A stretch of 10,207 nt of DNA from contig LT642838.1 in NCBI GenBank assembly GCA_900128585.1, forward strand, positions 1-10,207, given 5' to 3'. A program made the position numbers and the translations under genes. This DNA comes from Stramenopiles sp. TOSAG23-3 (taxonomy: Eukaryota; Sar). Below the pieces are notes generated by a model. That model was given only the letters and a program-made list of their open reading frames with translations. It did no database searches and was not told the DNA's origin. This document shows positions 7,243 to 10,207 of this stretch, one piece after another. Position 1 is the first letter of the stretch. Each line of letters starts with the position of its first letter.

Positions 7243-8904
7243 ATGTGGGAGTTCATACAGTCGGCACAGCAAGCCGTCTTCGACGCAGTCGCCCCCGTCA
7301 CCGGGCCGGCCGGTATGGTGGAGTCTGCGGTAGCGTCAGGGGATATGTCCCGGGTCTCGCGCGTTTGCCAGGAGAACGGACTTCATTTGCCCAACGTGCG
7401 TGGTGGAAATGGGAAAAATATGCTTCACGTGGCGTGCGGTCGGGGGCACTATGAGATGACGCAGTACTTGCTGTCGAGCGGGGTGGATATACGGGGGGTG
7501 ACGAACAACCAAGAAACGTGCCTGCACTTTGCGGCCAAAGGGGGGAGCCTGGGCATAGTAAAGCTGTGCGTCGAGAACGGGGTCTCCGTGATTGCGAAGA
7601 ATACCAGTGGCCAGACGGCCTACGACCTGGCAGTCGGTATGTACGACGTCCGCCAGTACCTTTTGCCGCTCCAGCTGCAGCAGGACACGAGCGGGCCGGT
7701 GCCCTACTTTGCGACCACTAGCGCGCGGCATGCGGCCCAACAGTACCAAGAAGTGTCCCAAATAGGAGGGAACAGTGGGGCAAATTACAGCAATGGGGCC
7801 GCGTCGTACTCGTCCCAACCAGCATCTGGTGGGTACGGCTACAATAGCAATCACAAGCAGCATCCGCATCCGCCCCAGCACCACCAGGAACTGCAGGGCC
7901 AAATCCAAGCAGGCCCTGGCGTTTCCCATAACGTACCGTATGGAGTGCCGGCCTCTCCGACGCCCGCCGGGGACAACAACAATAGCAACATCGGGTTCCA
8001 TCCCAACGGGCCCGCAACGAACGCGGGGGTAAACGTGCCTTTGTCGGTCGCGCCCCCGAGCCCAATGGCCGGCAGCCCCGGGCCCACCTCACCCAAGCGA
8101 AGCGACGGTGGACCTGCAATTTTTCAACCTAACGCAGGGCCCGCCGCCAGTGCGCAGAATGGTGCAAACGGGGCCCCCGCCGCACCCTCGACCCCTGGCG
8201 TGCCGGCAGCGCCGCAACCGCCTGGGGGGCAGCAGGCGGGCACCCAAAACCCACAAACGTCTGCGACAATGTCGAGGAAGAAACGTCAGTTTGGAAAGTC
8301 GACTGGAAAAAAGAAAATTAGTGACTATGCGGACGGATTCGGCAGCTCGGTAGGTAATGCGCAGCTGTCGGCCAAATTTGGCAATAAATCGGGCCTGTCT
8401 TTCCCTTCGCGCAACGATCTTCCGCCCCCTCCCACAGAGTTAGGTGGGCCGGGCCCGTCCAGTTTCGCCTCTGCTGGCGCCACCCCTATCACGTCCCGTC
8501 GGTACGTTGAATATAGCCCTTACCCGCAGCAGCAACAACAACAGTTTTCTGCGCAACCCAATGGGATGTACAACTCTTTCCCCGGTACACAGCAGCAACA
8601 GTTCCAGGGCCGGCCGCAACAGCAACCATTTCAGCCACAAATGCAGCAGCAGCAATCATTCCAACCGCAAATGCAGCAGCAGCAACCATTCCATCCACAA
8701 ATGCAGCAGCAGCAACCAATACAACCACAAATGCAGCAGCAGCAACCAATACAACCACAAATGCAGCAGCAGCGACCATTCCAACCACAAATGCAGCAGC
8801 AACCTTCTGGGCCTTTTTCACAACCACAGCAGCAGCCGTTTCCAGGGCCCAGCGGTGGGTTCAATAGACACCCAGGAGGGTACGGGCAGGGAGATTCGAT
8901 TTGA
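7243..8904 (+). CDS. Ankyrin-repeat protein with long disordered Pro/Gln-rich tail
   Basis: 553 residues from the ATG at 7243. An in-frame ATG at 7207 adds 12 residues, but GC-rich coding composition begins at 7243, so I prefer that. Residues about 25-145 form three to four ankyrin repeats: clear ones are NMLHVACGRGHYEMTQYLLS (59-78) and TCLHFAAKGGSLGIVKLCVE (92-111), with a degenerate one before and a partial one after (GQTAYDLA). The rest is low complexity: Gly/Asn/Ser, then Pro/Ala/Gly, then Gln-rich. A basic stretch (SRKKRQFGKSTGKKK) followed by ISDYADGFGSSVGNAQLSAK (residues 344-378) stands out as a conserved-looking island. Near the end a decapeptide of the type FQPQMQQQQP repeats. Ankyrin repeats bind partner proteins, and such a tail is typical of condensate-forming or adaptor proteins, but no specific function is recognisable. 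Confidence 0.88.
   Translation: MWEFIQSAQQAVFDAVAPVTGPAGMVESAVASGDMSRVSRVCQENGLHLPNVRGGNGKNMLHVACGRGHYEMTQYLLSSGVDIRGVTNNQETCLHFAAKGGSLGIVKLCVENGVSVIAKNTSGQTAYDLAVGMYDVRQYLLPLQLQQDTSGPVPYFATTSARHAAQQYQEVSQIGGNSGANYSNGAASYSSQPASGGYGYNSNHKQHPHPPQHHQELQGQIQAGPGVSHNVPYGVPASPTPAGDNNNSNIGFHPNGPATNAGVNVPLSVAPPSPMAGSPGPTSPKRSDGGPAIFQPNAGPAASAQNGANGAPAAPSTPGVPAAPQPPGGQQAGTQNPQTSATMSRKKRQFGKSTGKKKISDYADGFGSSVGNAQLSAKFGNKSGLSFPSRNDLPPPPTELGGPGPSSFASAGATPITSRRYVEYSPYPQQQQQQFSAQPNGMYNSFPGTQQQQFQGRPQQQPFQPQMQQQQSFQPQMQQQQPFHPQMQQQQPIQPQMQQQQPIQPQMQQQRPFQPQMQQQPSGPFSQPQQQPFPGPSGGFNRHPGGYGQGDSI
8611..8802 (+). repeat. 30-bp minisatellite encoding an MQQQQPFQPQ decapeptide
   Basis: Five near-perfect 30-base units begin at 8641, 8671, 8701, 8731 and 8761, each starting ATGCAGCAGCAGC. 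A diverged unit precedes them (8611-8640) and a partial one follows (8791-8802). The 8701 and 8731 copies appear identical, pointing to recent duplication or homogenisation. Because 30 is a multiple of three, copy-number change keeps the frame. The same property keeps antisense frames open, which explains long spurious ORFs here. Confidence 0.93.
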
Positions 8905-9076
8905 AGTTAGGTATATCGTACTGTATGTTAAACATAACTGCTAATACTTAGTACAAATGTATAAAAGTGGCATGTATGTAAACGAACTTAACATATTTAT
9001 TTTTTTGTAAACGAACTTTACACCGCGTACAACGTTTAGAAAGAGCTTTAAAAGGCAAACCAATTAACCTCCGACG
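8905..9076. other. Convergent 3' spacer with a 12-bp direct repeat
   Basis: This region lies between the stops of the ankyrin and SNF7 genes. GTAAACGAACTT occurs at 8978-8989 and again at 9007-9018, 29 bases apart, with an AT-rich stretch between. A CGTTTA follows at about 9031. It probably contains both polyadenylation regions. A role for the repeat in 3'-end formation or RNA binding is possible but unproven. Confidence 0.7.
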
Positions 9077-9763
9077 TTACATCCCCATCTCCGCTTCCAG
9101 GGCCGCCAGTGCTGCTTCCTCCTCTTGCTCTCCCTCGTCTATCGCAGGCTTCTCGTCTGGGATCGATGGCATACTGATGTTGTCGATAGGGTTCTGGTCA
9201 GCAACGGGTTCAACGCCTTTCATCATTTCTTCCTCCATTATGTCCGCTTCCAACTCATCCAACTCACCCATCAACTCATCTTCATCAATATCGTCCCCGC
9301 CTACTTGCTGGGACAGCATGTCTTGGATATCGTTGCCCTTCTGCATCTCGTCCTGGAGATCGTCCATTGTGTCGGCTACATCGTCCATGTTGAGCGTCTT
9401 GCTTGCTTCCTGCATTTGCTGGGCATTGTTTTTCATGGTATCGACGTAAACGGCGTTCATCGCCGAACTCTCCACGGCAAACTTTTGCGCCTCCAGGTTC
9501 ATAACCATCTGCCTTAGTTTTACTACTTCTGCTTCGTACATTTTCTTTCGCTTCAAGCAGAGCAACGCGCCCGCCTTGTTCCCCGCCTTTCCCTTCTTCT
9601 TCGCCTCAATTAGCTGCGATCTAATCTTCTTTTCTAAATGCTCCGCACGCTTTTCCGTCTGGTTGATGGAGGAGTCTAGAACTTTCATGGTATCTGCAAC
9701 GGTCTTGGGTTTCCCCGGTTTGCTCTTTGGCTTTGGCTTGCCGAAAAGGTTAAAACTTGCCAT
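9077..9763 (-). CDS. SNF7: SNF7/CHMP4 (VPS32) ESCRT-III subunit
   Basis: 228 residues, the usual length for the family. The N-terminus (MASFNLFGKPKPKSK) is short, partly hydrophobic then basic, as in Snf7 membrane-binding N-termini. Helices 1-2 cover about residues 20-118, including HLEKKIRSQLIEAKKKGKAGNKAGALLCLKRKK, and match the SNF7 core. The acidic region from about 125 (MDDVADTMDDLQDEMQ) to 182 corresponds to helices 3-5, the autoinhibitory part. The protein ends EEEAALAALEAEMGM, like yeast Snf7's C-terminal helix that binds Bro1/ALIX; the tryptophan seen in animal CHMP4 is absent. Snf7 polymerises on membranes to drive budding and scission in multivesicular body formation and cytokinesis, and is disassembled by VPS4. 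The protein looks complete; I am confident of the family and reasonably so of the CHMP4 class. Confidence 0.94.
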   Translation of the reverse strand: MASFNLFGKPKPKSKPGKPKTVADTMKVLDSSINQTEKRAEHLEKKIRSQLIEAKKKGKAGNKAGALLCLKRKKMYEAEVVKLRQMVMNLEAQKFAVESSAMNAVYVDTMKNNAQQMQEASKTLNMDDVADTMDDLQDEMQKGNDIQDMLSQQVGGDDIDEDELMGELDELEADIMEEEMMKGVEPVADQNPIDNISMPSIPDEKPAIDEGEQEEEAALAALEAEMGM

Positions 9764-9960
9764 CGTGGGAGGAACTGTAATATGGTGTCACAGCACGCCC
9801 TGTTTCGCTTGGGTTGGAACACTTTGGGCGTGTAATAAATCCTGGTGTATCTTTCTTTCTTGCCTACTTCCTTTCCTTTTCATCGCCATCTTTCTCATTT
9901 TCTTTTTTACTTACTTACTCATACAAAATAAATTATCTAACAACTAAACTTCTCTTGTTG

Positions 9961-10057
9961 CTTCTTCTTCTTTCTTTTCTTTTTTCTTTCTCTTCTTCCT
10001 TCTTCTTTCTTTCTTTTTTTTTTTTCTTTCTTCTCGTTCTTCGTGTTCTCTTCTTCT
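9961..10057 (-). repeat. CTT/CTTTC pyrimidine tract upstream of SNF7
   Basis: Nearly 100 bases are C and T on the plus strand, so purine on the SNF7 coding strand, beginning about 200 bases before the start. This matches the distance and polarity of the tract upstream of the BART gene. Confidence 0.78.
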
Positions 10058-10090
10058 ATACTTCTGCTGCTATTACTATAATAAATAATA

Positions 10091-10174
10091 ATAAAAAAAT
10101 ATTATTTTTTTATATATTTATTATTATTTTCTTCTTCTTCTTCTTCAACAAATAATAATAATAATATTATTATT
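10091..10174. repeat. AT-only palindromes
   Basis: ATAAAAAAATA (10091-10101) and its reverse complement (10103-10113) flank one base, and an AAT run meets an ATT run at 10157-10174. Both could extrude as cruciforms. They are probably simple-sequence by-products. Confidence 0.65.
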
Positions 10175-10207
10175 AAAACAACAACTAAAAAAGTCGTCGT
10201 CTATTCT

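Larger units (their letters stand above)
9764..10207. other. SNF7 upstream region, pyrimidine- and AT-rich
   Basis: The first 100 bases have balanced composition, as expected for leader and core promoter. Beyond about 9950 it becomes simple sequence: a long pyrimidine tract, an AT block, a CTT run (10131-10146) and AT palindromes. The open frame across it encodes only Leu/Phe/Ser runs and is not a gene. Confidence 0.7.

Noticed and set aside
8489-8864. Antisense ORFs rich in Ala/Val or Cys/Ile over the Gln-rich repeat
   Set aside because: A 30-base repeat keeps every frame open by periodicity; composition is purely repeat-derived.
8978-9018. ACGAAC core shared with nidovirus transcription-regulatory sequences
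   Set aside because: A hexamer match in a protist 3' spacer with no viral genes nearby is coincidence.
9814-10155. Plus-strand ORF upstream of SNF7
   Set aside because: It is the translation of a CTT/CTTTC tract and carries no recognisable domain.
1-10207. CRISPR array, operon, prokaryotic defence system or transposon
   Set aside because: No spaced direct repeats of the right form, no transposase, integrase or reverse transcriptase motifs, no terminal repeats, and genes alternate strands with eukaryotic domains.

Overview
The window looks like nuclear DNA of a gene-dense, ciliated protist. All six protein genes are eukaryotic in type: a pepsin-family aspartic protease, a BART-domain protein of the CFAP36/ARL2BP kind, a long coiled-coil protein with a CaaX terminus, an ankyrin-repeat protein, an SNF7/CHMP4 ESCRT-III subunit, and a secreted protein with chitobiase C-terminal-like folds. 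No gene needs an intron to be read. Stops TAA, TAG and TGA are all used as stops, so the code appears standard. The protease resembles the apicomplexan/alveolate secretory-pathway proteases, and the BART protein implies a cilium. I therefore lean toward an alveolate, possibly a parasitic dinoflagellate relative, with low confidence.

Layout: (1) 1-730, minus strand, 5' part of a secreted repeat protein that runs off the left edge. (2) 731-1725, AT-rich divergent spacer with purine tracts. (3) 1726-3474, plus, aspartic protease with a long charged tail. (4) 3475-3731, convergent spacer with a palindrome. (5) 3732-4115, minus, BART-domain protein with a GC-rich structured leader. (6) 4116-4954, spacer with a long pyrimidine tract. 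(7) 4955-6029, minus, coiled-coil protein split by a one-base excess in an 11-C run. (8) 6030-7242, divergent spacer full of purine and pyrimidine blocks. (9) 7243-8904, plus, ankyrin protein with a Gln-rich minisatellite. (10) 8905-9076, convergent spacer with a 12-bp direct repeat. (11) 9077-9763, minus, SNF7/CHMP4. (12) 9764-10207, pyrimidine- and AT-rich upstream region.

The genes are not an operon: strands alternate and no common pathway links them. Three concern membranes or trafficking (SNF7, the lipid-anchored coiled coil, the secretory protease) and one the cilium, which is ordinary for a eukaryotic neighbourhood. The least ordinary signals are non-coding or at gene edges: the strand-polar GAA-rich tracts upstream of most genes, the interleaved GC-rich stems just before the BART start codon, the C11 frameshift, and the poly-Cys CaaX terminus. 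I found no convincing evidence of a novel multi-gene system.
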